This document shows, one piece after another, positions 16,966-25,345 of a stretch of DNA of 64,000 bases (its first letter is position 1; each line of letters opens with the position of its first letter). This stretch comes from JABDQA01 sp963824415 (lineage in GTDB: Bacteria; Desulfobacterota; Desulfobulbia; Desulfobulbales; Desulfocapsaceae), in NCBI GenBank assembly GCA_963824415.1, contig CAWGPM010000002.1, positions 558,001-622,000 on the forward strand, given 5' to 3'. The notes under the pieces were generated by a model. The model saw only the letters and a program-made list of their open reading frames with translations. It did no database searches and was not told the origin of the DNA. The position numbers and the translations under genes were made by a program.

Positions 16966-18046
16966 ATTTATAGATGCCCTGCGAAACCTTTTTGGTTTGA
17001 AAAACGGCGAGAGCGGTAAGGGCTTACCGGATTATTTTGAAAAGGTTCGCACCGAAGAACAGGCCAACGAATCAGTCGACCGTGGCGTCTCTCTCGTTCC
17101 TATTTCGCAGATAGCAGGAAGCGTGGGCCGCTATAAAGATTTTGACGCCCAGTTCAGACCCAAAGGCTATGACACCGATGAGCGTTCGGAATCCATCCTG
17201 GCAGCGATGAGAAAGGGGCGTTCGCTGCCGCCGATAGGGCTCTATAAAATTAAGGACAACTACTACATCCTCGACGGACATCACCGCTATTCCGCTGCAA
17301 AAAAACTGGGGCACAGCCATATCAACGCATCTGTTATCGAATTGCTGCCTTCCAAGGACTCTTTCGAAAACAGACTTTATCGGGAACGCAGTGATTTTAA
17401 AGATCGGTTCGGTCTTCCACAGGCGCCCAAGCTCACGGAACTGGGACAGTATCGCCATCTGGCTGAACAGATTACTGAGCATCATGCATATTTAAACAGC
17501 CAGCCAGGCAAAGCGTTTTCTGAAGCAGAAGCGGCAGCCGACTGGCACAGAACCATTTACCTGCCTCTCAAGGCGCTGATTGAAACCAGCGGCCTGGTGA
17601 AATCATTCGCCAAACGGACAGTTGACGATCTTTATCTCTACATATCTCTTCATCAATGGAAATATGCAAAAGCGAGGCAGTACGGTATCGGTGTAGATAG
17701 ACTGATCCCCAAAGACATGGAGGAGTTCAGGGACAAAATGGCCCAGCACAGCAAACAGGAATACCCGGAGATGCGCAGGGAAATAAACGCCTTCATTCTC
17801 CTTAACGTCGAAGGCCGTCATGATGAAAAAATTATGAATAAACTCTACAATCTGCCAGAGGTTCGCGAGGTACATTCGGTTAACGGGGCGGTCGATATCA
17901 TTATCCGGGTGCAATTAACCCGCGACCTGCTCACCTCGGATGCGGAACTGATATCCCAATTCATGCAAACCACCATTCGTCAGTGGACCGGCGTGGTCAG
18001 CACCCAGACGCTGCTGCCGGGCGTCTCAATGATCAAAGACAGGTAG
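16940..18046 (+). CDS. ParB-like / DUF4032 / Lrp-type RAM domain fusion protein
   Basis: 368 residues. A ParB/sulfiredoxin-like core lies near 65-135 (ILAAMRKGRSLPPIGLYKI, YYILDGHHRYSAAKKLGH). It is followed by a region typical of DUF4032 (LPLKALIETSGLVKSFAKRT, VDDLYLYISLHQW). The last 80 residues resemble the AsnC/Lrp ligand-binding RAM domain (IMNKLYNLPEVREVHSVNGA, VDIIIRVQ). There is no helix-turn-helix. ParB-like folds can bind nucleotides and hydrolyse CTP or ATP, and RAM domains bind small effectors, often amino acids. So this may be an effector-gated NTP-dependent enzyme or switch. Start overlaps the upstream phosphoesterase gene. Confidence 0.75.
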   Translation: MATTSSKSKFIDALRNLFGLKNGESGKGLPDYFEKVRTEEQANESVDRGVSLVPISQIAGSVGRYKDFDAQFRPKGYDTDERSESILAAMRKGRSLPPIGLYKIKDNYYILDGHHRYSAAKKLGHSHINASVIELLPSKDSFENRLYRERSDFKDRFGLPQAPKLTELGQYRHLAEQITEHHAYLNSQPGKAFSEAEAAADWHRTIYLPLKALIETSGLVKSFAKRTVDDLYLYISLHQWKYAKARQYGIGVDRLIPKDMEEFRDKMAQHSKQEYPEMRREINAFILLNVEGRHDEKIMNKLYNLPEVREVHSVNGAVDIIIRVQLTRDLLTSDAELISQFMQTTIRQWTGVVSTQTLLPGVSMIKDR

Positions 18047-18508
18047 TGCGGCAGGCTGCAGGCAATAGAGGGCTCGGGTGCGGTTTTAAATTACATTGAT
18101 GCAATCTCTGGGGTGTTTTATGACGTAAATGAAACGCGCCAGAGGGAAGATGCAGTGTTTCGGTGAAAAGGTTGTTTACCAGTTCACATAAATATTCTGA
18201 CGAATAGGTCACAACCCTGGTGATATACCTTCGGGGGTATTCGCTTTGTGCGGCCACAGAACAGCCTTGACATAAAGTGGCACGCATTTTGTTATCTCTT
18301 ATCCGCTTTCGCTTCAGGGACGAAATTTCATACAGCCTCGTAAGGAGGACGATTCAGGCTCCTGCGCTCTGCTGTACGCAAGTCTGGAGAATCTGCACAG
18401 AGTAGACTGAAATATAGTCCGACGAAATATATCGCTATTTTTTGGCGTATGGCCGCAAACGCATTATTATGCAACGATGGTACGAGACATTTATAGCTTC
18501 AGATAGCC
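18047..18508. other. intergenic region with promoter and about 200-base leader
   Basis: Holds the overlapping promoter at 18267-18296 and, downstream of it, a leader of about 200 bases. In the leader AGCCT (18333) can pair with AGGCT, or alternatively AGGAG with CTCCT, giving two mutually exclusive small stems. CTCTG...CAGAG brackets a further stem. No matching riboswitch class is recognised. An open frame on the minus strand (18033-18287) lacks protein character. Confidence 0.4.
18267..18296 (+). promoter_or_regulatory. overlapping sigma-70 and sigma-54-like promoter
   Basis: TTGACA (18267-18272), a 17-base spacer and TGTTAT form a good sigma-70 promoter. The same bases contain TGGCACG-CATT-TTGTT, a near match to the -24/-12 consensus with GT instead of GC at -12. 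Located 210 bases before the D-2-hydroxyacid dehydrogenase gene and possibly driving the amino-acid transporter operon as well. Confidence 0.5.
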
Positions 18509-19447
18509 ATGAATAGACTGCTTATTTTCGACAGCGATGCATCGACCTACCTGACTGAGCTGAACCAGTGCGGTCTCCCCGATATCGAGATCGTTACGGC
18601 AGTAGACGTTTACGATGCCCGACAACATGCAGCCTTGGTGAATATCATTTTGGGCAAACCCGCCCTGATAGCTTCAATCATTAAAGAAACGAGTCAGTTA
18701 GAATGGGTACAGTCAACCTTTGCCGGGGTTGAACCCTTGTGCAGACCTGAGCTGCCGACCCATTACCTGTTGACCGGAGTGAAAGATCTTTTCGGATCAC
18801 TAATGAGCGAGTATGTCTTCGGCTACATTCTATCCAGGGAGCGCTCCGTCTTAGCCACCGCCCAGAATCAGCGCAAGAGAGTCTGGCAGCGTCTTAAATA
18901 CAGGCCCCTGGCCGATATCACCATCGGTATCGTGGGACTCGGGTCCATCGGCAGAGCCATTGCCAGCACGGCCGCTCACTTTAACATGCGGGTTCTCGGG
19001 ATGAAGCGGACACCGGGTGAAGTCGATCATGTCGATCAGCTGTTTCTGCCCGCCGAGATCGATGTTTTTCTGCCGCAACTCGACTACCTGGTTCTCATCC
19101 TGCCGGATACCGACGCAAGCAGAAATTTCATCACCAGCAGGGAACTGGCCTTGATGAAAGATAGTTCGGTTCTGATAAATGTCGGTCGGGGCGTGACGGT
19201 CAACCAGAATGACTTGCTATCGGCTCTTGAATCAAAACGTATTGGTGGCGCGATTCTGGACGTTTTTGAAGAGGAGCCGTTAGCTGCTGATAATCCGCTT
19301 TGGGGCATGGAGAATGTAGTGATCACCCCGCACAATTCGGCCTATTCGTTCCCTGAACAGGTTGCGGAAATCTTCTGCGAGAATTACCTGCGTTTCGTCG
19401 CTGGAGAACCCTTGCGTTATGCAGTCGACTTTAACAGGGGGTATTAA
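18509..19447 (+). CDS. D-2-hydroxyacid dehydrogenase (GhrA/glyoxylate-hydroxypyruvate reductase-like)
   Basis: 312 residues. NAD(P)-binding GIVGLGSIGRAIAS near 145-158, and the catalytic triad Arg in INVGRGVTVN, Glu in LDVFEEEPL and His in VITPHNSA. Length and the divergent N-terminal substrate domain fit the GhrA branch, which reduces glyoxylate, hydroxypyruvate or other 2-keto acids. It lies just upstream of an amino-acid ABC operon and may convert the keto acid produced from the imported substrate. ATG at 18509 has a weak ribosome binding site. Confidence 0.85.
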   Translation: MNRLLIFDSDASTYLTELNQCGLPDIEIVTAVDVYDARQHAALVNIILGKPALIASIIKETSQLEWVQSTFAGVEPLCRPELPTHYLLTGVKDLFGSLMSEYVFGYILSRERSVLATAQNQRKRVWQRLKYRPLADITIGIVGLGSIGRAIASTAAHFNMRVLGMKRTPGEVDHVDQLFLPAEIDVFLPQLDYLVLILPDTDASRNFITSRELALMKDSSVLINVGRGVTVNQNDLLSALESKRIGGAILDVFEEEPLAADNPLWGMENVVITPHNSAYSFPEQVAEIFCENYLRFVAGEPLRYAVDFNRGY

Positions 19448-19453
19448 TTGTAC

Positions 19454-19474
19454 GGAGCATTTTTCCGATGCTCC
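19454..19474 (+). terminator. intercistronic hairpin after the dehydrogenase gene
   Basis: Perfect seven-base stem GGAGCAT-TTTTCCG-ATGCTCC seven bases after the stop codon, without a T run. More likely an mRNA 3' stabiliser or weak attenuator than an intrinsic terminator. Confidence 0.4.
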
Positions 19475-19647
19475 TGATAGAATGGGGTCTGGATGCTCGG
19501 GCTCCGCTTGCCTCACTGAACGTGCATGAGTGCAGATCTATCTTTTGCAGAGAGGAGGGAGGTACCGGGTTACCTTCGTTAACGTATCTTTAAAGAGCTT
19601 CTGCCATAGCGGACGAGGCTAAAAAATCCATTCAGGAGGAAGAGATC

Positions 19648-20481
19648 ATGAAAAAAGGAATGAGTGTTGTTCTGCTGTTGATTGCCATAGGGGTATTGGG
19701 CGTCTTCAGCGGCATGAACCAGGAAGCAGTGGCAGCAGACGGGAAAACCCTCACGGTTGGGGTAAACAGTGAAAACCCACCCTGGATTTTCGCCAAAGAC
19801 GGCAAGATGACGGGCTTTGAGGCCGATATCGTGGAAGAGTTTGCCAAGCGTGCAGGTTATACGCTCGATTACAAATCCGCCCCCTTTGCCACAGTGCTCA
19901 CCGGTGTCCAATCCGGGCAGTGGGACATCGCCATGTCGTCAATCTGGATTAAACAGGAACGCGCTGAGGTTATGGATTTTGCCGATCCTTACTATGACTC
20001 GGGTATCGGCATGATGACGCGGGCAGACGGGATCACCGACTTGAGCCAGATGAAGGGCAAGGTGTTCGGTTCAGATACTGGTTCAGCCAATGAAGCCTGG
20101 CTTGTCAAGGCCCAGGACGAATTTGGCCCTTATAAGGTGAAGAGTTACGACTACTGGGTAGATGCCGCTCTCGATCTCGAGGCCGGCAGGATTGATGGTG
20201 TCGTGGTAGACGATCCTATTGCGCTTTACTATATCAAACAGCATCCTAAATCCAACCTGGTCATGAAAATCTATATCCCCGGCTTTAAAGCAGGCCAGGC
20301 CTTGGCATTCAAAAAAGGTTCACCGCTTCGCGATGAGTTCAATAAAATTCAAAATGAGATGAAAAAAGACGGTACCATGCTTGAGATCCATAAAAAATGG
20401 TTTGGCACAGAGCCGCCCAAGGATAGTTCAGTCATCAATATCGTCGCACCGTATATGCCCAACGAAAAACCGGCAATGTAA
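19648..20481 (+). CDS. polar amino-acid ABC transporter, periplasmic binding protein
   Basis: 277 residues with a signal peptide (MKKGMSVVLLLIAIGVLGVF, cleavage near AVAADG). AGGAGG precedes the ATG. Solute-binding family 3 features: TLTVGVNSENPPWIFA at the mature N-terminus, GFEADIVEEFAKRAGY, and Arg in a SSIWIKQERAEVMDFADPYY-like block that binds the ligand carboxylate. First gene of a set encoding binding protein, permease, ATPase and second permease. Ligand is a polar amino acid or close analogue; the specific one cannot be read. High expression relative to the membrane genes is suggested by the hairpin that follows. Confidence 0.92.
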   Translation: MKKGMSVVLLLIAIGVLGVFSGMNQEAVAADGKTLTVGVNSENPPWIFAKDGKMTGFEADIVEEFAKRAGYTLDYKSAPFATVLTGVQSGQWDIAMSSIWIKQERAEVMDFADPYYDSGIGMMTRADGITDLSQMKGKVFGSDTGSANEAWLVKAQDEFGPYKVKSYDYWVDAALDLEAGRIDGVVVDDPIALYYIKQHPKSNLVMKIYIPGFKAGQALAFKKGSPLRDEFNKIQNEMKKDGTMLEIHKKWFGTEPPKDSSVINIVAPYMPNEKPAM

Positions 20482-20502
20482 TTGAAAACGGAACCGGAAA
20501 GA

Positions 20503-20531
20503 GGCTCCGGCTGCAATGTGCAGTCGGAGCC
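20503..20531 (+). terminator. strong intercistronic hairpin between binding-protein and permease genes
   Basis: GGCTCCGGCTGCA pairs with TGCAGTCGGAGCC (13 pairs with one G-T), only a few bases of loop, and no T run. In transporter operons such structures protect the binding-protein mRNA and reduce read-through into the permease genes. Confidence 0.6.
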
Positions 20532-20674
20532 AGGTTCGATTGATCATTGCACATGGACCGCATCACCGTACTTTCGCATTTCTGTTGAATCGCTATTGCT
20601 GCAGCCGGCTGGTATTTGCCTCTGGCGATTCAGCGGAACCGATTCTTAACCTTTTCCTTGCCGTCCAGTAAAAG

Positions 20675-21676
20675 ATGTCAGAAACCCCTGACAAATCCAA
20701 CAAGTTCGTTCGCACTCACCCGGCCTGGTTTGTCTGGTTGAGGCAGCCTTCTTCTGTCGTTTTCTCTTTTGTTTTATTAGTGGGATATGCGTTCTTGTTG
20801 CTGCCCGACAAAGAAACCGCTTCACCAATCGTATTTTACGCCAGCATCAATATTTTTATCGTGCTCGTTCTGGCATTTACCGGGATGGTCTTAGCCGACA
20901 ATAAAAAACCTGAAATTTTGAAGATGTTTGCCGCCCTGCTGCTGATTGCAGTGCTCTGCTGGCTCTTTTACCGCTATTCAGGAGCGGAGTGGGGGCGGTT
21001 GAAGGACTTCTTCTTTAACTGGGAGACGCTCGAGGGTAATTGGTGGATCCTCTGGCAAGGCCTGGAGGTGACCCTGCTACTGGCGTTCATCTCGGGGATC
21101 GGCAGTATCCTGACAGGGCTTTTGATTGCGGTTCTGCGCACTTTGCACAGCCCTACACTGAACTTCTTCTTGAAAATTTATGTCGACGTATTCCGCTCTA
21201 TCCCGATGATCGTCGTCATGGTGTTTATTTTTTTCGCCCTGCCTTTCATGGGTATATCGCTGGGCTCTATCCTGACGACGGTTTTGGCGTTATCACTTGG
21301 CTACGGCGCTTATGCCTCCGAATGTTTTAGAGCCGGCATCGAATCCGTACACTCCGGACAGCTCGAAGCGGCCCGGTCCCTGGGACTTTCGCGCTGGAAG
21401 ACAATTTCCAAAATTATTCTTCCCCAGGCAATCCCGGTAGTCATCCCTCCACTTACCGGGACGCTGGTTGCAATGCTGAAAGATACCGCCGTTGCCTCAA
21501 TAGTAGCGGCCCCGGAATTGTTAAAACGAGCCAGAGAGTTATATACCAGTGAAACAAATCCCACGCCGCTGGTGGCCGCTGCATTGATTTATCTCGCTGT
21601 GCTGATTCCGCTGGTCAGGGCGGTTAATTTACTCGAAAACAAACTTCAGAAAAAAAGACATACGCAAAATGAATGA
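20675..21676 (+). CDS. amino-acid ABC transporter permease 1 (HisM/GlnP type)
   Basis: 333 residues. The C-terminal 220 residues are a standard polar-amino-acid permease (VTLLLAFISGIGSILTGL, DVFRSIPMIVVMVFIFFALP), with the EAA loop GQLEAARSLGLSRWKTISKI that docks the ATPase. The N-terminal 110 residues add about three extra membrane segments (VVFSFVLLVGYAFLLL, IFIVLVLAFTGMVLA and another), so the protein is longer than the usual 220-240. Overlaps the ATPase gene by eight bases. Pairs with the second permease at 22436. Confidence 0.92.
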   Translation: MSETPDKSNKFVRTHPAWFVWLRQPSSVVFSFVLLVGYAFLLLPDKETASPIVFYASINIFIVLVLAFTGMVLADNKKPEILKMFAALLLIAVLCWLFYRYSGAEWGRLKDFFFNWETLEGNWWILWQGLEVTLLLAFISGIGSILTGLLIAVLRTLHSPTLNFFLKIYVDVFRSIPMIVVMVFIFFALPFMGISLGSILTTVLALSLGYGAYASECFRAGIESVHSGQLEAARSLGLSRWKTISKIILPQAIPVVIPPLTGTLVAMLKDTAVASIVAAPELLKRARELYTSETNPTPLVAAALIYLAVLIPLVRAVNLLENKLQKKRHTQNE

Positions 21677-22409
21677 TTCTGAAACAATGATAGAGGTTGT
21701 GGATCTTCACAAATACTTCAAGGATTTACATGTCCTGAAAGGGGTGAGCACGACCGTCAAGCAATCTGAGGTTGTTGCTGTTATGGGCCCCTCCGGCAGT
21801 GGGAAAAGCACCTTTCTACGTTGCCTCAATCGTCTGGAAGAGCCAAGTTCCGGCCATATCTATATTGAAGGCGTAGATATTCTGGCCCCATACATAGACA
21901 TCAACCGGGTGCGGACCGAAATCGGCATGGTCTTCCAAAGTTTCAACCTCTTTCCGCATTTGACTGCAATCGAAAACATAAAACTTGCACCGATGTGCGT
22001 TCGGAAAATAGCTGACAAAGACGCCGCCGAGCGCGGCCTGGCATTGCTGGACAAGGTGGGACTGTCTGACAAGGCTGACGCATATCCAGAACAGCTTTCC
22101 GGTGGTCAGCAGCAACGGGTGGCCATTGCCCGAGCTTTAGCAATGCAGCCCCAGATCATGTTTTTTGACGAACCGACTTCTGCTCTGGATCCCGAAATGA
22201 TCGGTGAGGTCCTGGATGTCATGCGCAATATGGCCAAGGAAGGCATGACTATGATGGTTGTCAGCCATGAAATGGGTTTCATTAAAGAAGCTGCCGATCG
22301 CATTCTATTCCTGGTCGACGGGCTGATCGTAGAAGATGGAACACCGGATCACATATTCAATCGTTCTAAACATAAACGAACGCTGGAGTTCCTGAGTAAG
22401 ATTATCTAA
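21669..22409 (+). CDS. amino-acid ABC transporter ATPase (GlnQ/HisP type)
   Basis: 246 residues, standard length. Walker A MGPSGSGKSTFLRCLN, Q-loop GMVFQSFNLFPH, signature LSGGQQQRVAIARALA, Walker B IMFFDEPTSALDPE and H-loop VVSHEMGF are all intact. Overlap with the upstream permease gene indicates translational coupling. Powers the transporter formed with 20675 and 22436. Confidence 0.95.
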   Translation: MNDSETMIEVVDLHKYFKDLHVLKGVSTTVKQSEVVAVMGPSGSGKSTFLRCLNRLEEPSSGHIYIEGVDILAPYIDINRVRTEIGMVFQSFNLFPHLTAIENIKLAPMCVRKIADKDAAERGLALLDKVGLSDKADAYPEQLSGGQQQRVAIARALAMQPQIMFFDEPTSALDPEMIGEVLDVMRNMAKEGMTMMVVSHEMGFIKEAADRILFLVDGLIVEDGTPDHIFNRSKHKRTLEFLSKII

Positions 22410-22435
22410 GACAAATTAGAATTGAATAACGTACT

Positions 22436-23449
22436 ATGAAAGATCCAACTTCGACGCAAAGCAGACCGTCAAGATTGGCAGATTTAAAAACCAAAGTTGG
22501 CCATGTTCCCTTCATCCGGCGAAACAGTTTCGTCTATGGTTTTCTTTCCCTTTTAGTTCTGTATGCCATATTCCTGCTGCCGTCCAAAGGTTCGCCAGAA
22601 GCTATCGATCTGGGCAGGATAATTCTCTTCTGTTTGCTGCTTCTTGTATGGGCATTCATCATTTTTACAGATGAGCTCAAACCAGAGAAACTGAAAACAG
22701 TTGCCGTGTTCAGTGTCTTCATAGCAGCTGGCTGGCTTTACTATCGCTACTCGACTGCCAGATGGGGTGAAATGGGCTTTTTGTTTTTCAACCTGGAAAT
22801 GATTCAAAAGGCCTGGCCAACATTGGTTGAAGGTTTTTGGACAACCTTATTCTTGGCCGTATGCGCTGCGCTCATGAGTACCATCATTGGGCTTTTACTC
22901 GCTATCTTCCGTTCCTTCAACAACCCTGTGCTGAACTTTTTCATCATTGCCTATGTCGATTTTTTCAGGGCGATGCCGATTATCGTACTGATGATGCTGA
23001 TCTATTACGCCCTGCCTTTTATGGGTATTCGGCTCAGTGCCATCGTCTCGGGAATCCTTGCTTTAGGACTCAATAGTTCGGCGTATGTGAGCGAGATCTT
23101 TCGAGCTGGATTTCTCTCCATCAAAAAGGGTCAGATTGAAGCCTCCAGCGCTCTGGGGCTCAACCCGATTCAAGCTATGCGTTATGTCATACTGCCCCAG
23201 GCGTTTCGCGTGGTCATTCCACCTCTGGTAGGAAACTATGTGGCCAGCGCAAAAGACACTGCACTTGCCTCCTCGATATCAATCATCGAGCTGCTCAAAG
23301 CCGGTCTCTCGCAGCAGTCGCTGCTTGCCAATCCCTCCCCGCTGATTTTTGTGACCGCGCTTTACCTGGTCATGTTTGTGCCGCTGACAAGGTTTTCCGG
23401 ATATCTGGAAAAGAGAATGAAGGCAAGTCAGCGCCAGGTTCGTTTATAG
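22436..23449 (+). CDS. amino-acid ABC transporter permease 2
   Basis: 337 residues, similar in plan to the first permease: N-terminal extra membrane segments (FVYGFLSLLVLYAIFLL, ILFCLLLLVWAFIIF) followed by the permease core (DFFRAMPIIVLMMLIYYALP) and EAA loop QIEASSALGLNPIQAMRYVI. Both permeases share the N-terminal extension and a WG...FFN segment before the core, suggesting an ancient duplication and a heterodimeric channel. Last gene of the transporter set. Confidence 0.92.
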   Translation: MKDPTSTQSRPSRLADLKTKVGHVPFIRRNSFVYGFLSLLVLYAIFLLPSKGSPEAIDLGRIILFCLLLLVWAFIIFTDELKPEKLKTVAVFSVFIAAGWLYYRYSTARWGEMGFLFFNLEMIQKAWPTLVEGFWTTLFLAVCAALMSTIIGLLLAIFRSFNNPVLNFFIIAYVDFFRAMPIIVLMMLIYYALPFMGIRLSAIVSGILALGLNSSAYVSEIFRAGFLSIKKGQIEASSALGLNPIQAMRYVILPQAFRVVIPPLVGNYVASAKDTALASSISIIELLKAGLSQQSLLANPSPLIFVTALYLVMFVPLTRFSGYLEKRMKASQRQVRL

Positions 23450-23631
23450 ATCGGCAGCCCCCTTCAACAATCAATTTCTGCTGGAAAGCAGTCTTGCCGG
23501 CAAGAGCAATGTCCAGTCTAAATGGCGAATGTTTGCGGCCCAAAGATAAAAGAGATGGATCAGAACCCTGTCTCAACTCGTAAAATATATAGGATAAGCT
23601 GTCAGGCTGACTGACAGAAGAGGCAATATTC

Positions 23632-24612
23632 GTGACTGATTTTAACCCGGCCTTGATATATGCTGCCCAAGCCAGTATTGAGCCACATGTATTGCGCACA
23701 CCGCTGATTCATTCCTCGTCATTGAGCCGCTTGTGCGATTGTCAGGTGTATCTGAAGATGGAGTGCTGGCAGACATGCGGATGCTTCAAAATCCGTGGTG
23801 TAACCAATTTCTTGAACCATAACAAAGAAGCGGTCATGAAAACCGGGGTTGCCACGGCATCCAGCGGCAACCACGCCCTCGCCCTGGCCTATGCCGCGAC
23901 AAGGATGGGAGTGGAACCGATCCGGATCTTTCTTCCCGAAGGTGCCGACCCGGCCAAGATCGGCCAGATTCGCAGGCATGGCATCGAGCCAGTACTCCAC
24001 GGAGAAACCTTTTATGACGCCTTCGATATCGCACAATCGTATAGTACAAAAAACGGGGCTTGCTACGTTCACTCCAATGCTGATCCACTGGTTATCGCCG
24101 GGCAGGGAACGATTGGTCTGGAGATTCTTGAGGATTTACCCGATGTCGATGCGGTTATCGTTCCCGTAGGCGGCGGCGGCTTGATTTCCGGCATTGCAGC
24201 GGCAATGAATGAGGAAAACAGCAGGGCCGCAGTCGTCGGTGCCGAGCCGGAAGCATCGCCCGGCGCCCACCAATCATTGCAGATGGGTAAACCGTGTGAG
24301 CGCATTGCACTGAAACCTTCTATTGCTGATGGGCTTTCCGGTGGTTTAAGCCCCCTGCCATTTGCAATTGCACAGCCGCTTGTCAGTGAAATTGGACTGG
24401 CGGCTGAGGCTGAAATTATCTCCGCCATGCGAGCCTTCTTTTATGAAGAGCAGCTGGTGATCGAGGGCGGCGCTGCGGTGGGGCTGGCCCTGCTTCTCTC
24501 TAAAAAGATACGGCTGCCGGGTCACAAAGTAGTGCTGGTGGTAACCGGGAGAAATATTGATTCGAAACGATTTTTATCGATCATTCGCCATAAAGGAGAA
24601 TTGGCACCATGA
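23632..24612 (+). CDS. PLP-dependent serine/threonine dehydratase-family enzyme
   Basis: 326 residues, GTG start with AGAAGAGG upstream. Fold-type II PLP enzyme: Schiff-base Lys in CGCFKIRGVTN, substrate loop ASSGNHALALAYAA and phosphate loop VGGGGLISG. It lacks the C-terminal ACT domain of biosynthetic threonine deaminase, so a catabolic enzyme is indicated. Known activities of this branch include serine/threonine dehydration, hydroxyaspartate dehydration and serine racemisation; sequence alone does not choose. Its stop codon overlaps the start of ridA (ATGA), so the two are co-translated, and RidA clears the enamine/imine such enzymes release. Confidence 0.88.
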   Translation: MTDFNPALIYAAQASIEPHVLRTPLIHSSSLSRLCDCQVYLKMECWQTCGCFKIRGVTNFLNHNKEAVMKTGVATASSGNHALALAYAATRMGVEPIRIFLPEGADPAKIGQIRRHGIEPVLHGETFYDAFDIAQSYSTKNGACYVHSNADPLVIAGQGTIGLEILEDLPDVDAVIVPVGGGGLISGIAAAMNEENSRAAVVGAEPEASPGAHQSLQMGKPCERIALKPSIADGLSGGLSPLPFAIAQPLVSEIGLAAEAEIISAMRAFFYEEQLVIEGGAAVGLALLLSKKIRLPGHKVVLVVTGRNIDSKRFLSIIRHKGELAP

Positions 24613-24989
24613 CAGAAAAACGACAGATCATTGCTGTGCCGCAGAACAGGACTATGCCGTTTTCCACGGTTGTCGGATTTGGCAGCCTGATTTTTGTATC
24701 CGGCATGGTTGGGCGAAATCCAGAGACAGGGCAAATTGCTGCAGATATCTCGGAACAGACCCGGCAGACACTGGCCAACATCGAAGCACAACTTGGTATA
24801 GCTGGACTCTCGTTGGCACATGTACTTAAGGCGACTGTATTCATAACCGACATGGCGCTGGTGCAGGAAATGAACCGGACCTACAGGGAATTTTTCAAAG
24901 ACGGGCTGCCGGCAAGAAGCTGTGTTCAGGTGGCAGCCCTGCCTGATGCTGAAGCTTTTGTTGAAATCGAAGTGATCGCCCATCGCTGA
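24609..24989 (+). CDS. ridA: RidA/YjgF family enamine/imine deaminase
   Basis: 126 residues, standard length, with AAAGGAG before the ATG. Conserved positions: FGSLIFVSGMVG near the N-terminus, VLKATVFITDM and the substrate-carboxylate Arg in ARSCVQVAALP, followed by VEIEVIA. The family hydrolyses reactive 2-aminoacrylate and similar imines made by PLP enzymes. Four-base overlap with the dehydratase gene upstream fits that role exactly. Confidence 0.93.
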   Translation: MTEKRQIIAVPQNRTMPFSTVVGFGSLIFVSGMVGRNPETGQIAADISEQTRQTLANIEAQLGIAGLSLAHVLKATVFITDMALVQEMNRTYREFFKDGLPARSCVQVAALPDAEAFVEIEVIAHR

Positions 24990-25345
24990 AGGCTGGAAAG
25001 TGGTAACAGTTTTTCTTGTTGCGCGGGACATTTACGTGAGCATTTTAGAGAAAGCGCTGAATGACCGATTTTTGTTTCAATGCCTCTGGTTGCGCATTGA
25101 ACCAAAAGCGTTATACGTGTTCTGTCTTAAAAGCAGTTCTCAGATCCCCCGGGCTTGCCCAAGCTGACAAGGATCTGGGACTGGTTCTGGATAGTGGGAT
25201 TGTGAACAATGAAGCTCATGGCCGTAATTACTGGCATTGAGACCATGCAAATCGTTGGCTGTTCATCGTAAACAATGGATAGCGCTTGTTTAACAGATGA
25301 CTGATTCTGTCATTTAATAAAAAACTTCTTCAGAAGGAGATCCAC
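24990..25345. other. intergenic stretch, nothing recognised
   Basis: About 355 bases between ridA and the PPC-domain gene. No frame with protein character, no T-tailed hairpin, no RNA gene seen. Only the last 20 bases (AGAAGGAGATCCAC) are clearly functional, as ribosome binding site of the next gene. Confidence 0.4.

Noticed and set aside
18033..18287. 84-residue minus-strand frame
   Set aside because: No ribosome binding site; sequence unlike protein; covers the promoter region.
19480..19520. GG...GC pairs upstream of the binding-protein gene as a sigma-54 promoter
   Set aside because: Spacing is nine rather than ten bases in every candidate.
25040..25300. Possible tRNA or small RNA between ridA and the PPC gene
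   Set aside because: No cloverleaf, no stable T-tailed hairpin found.
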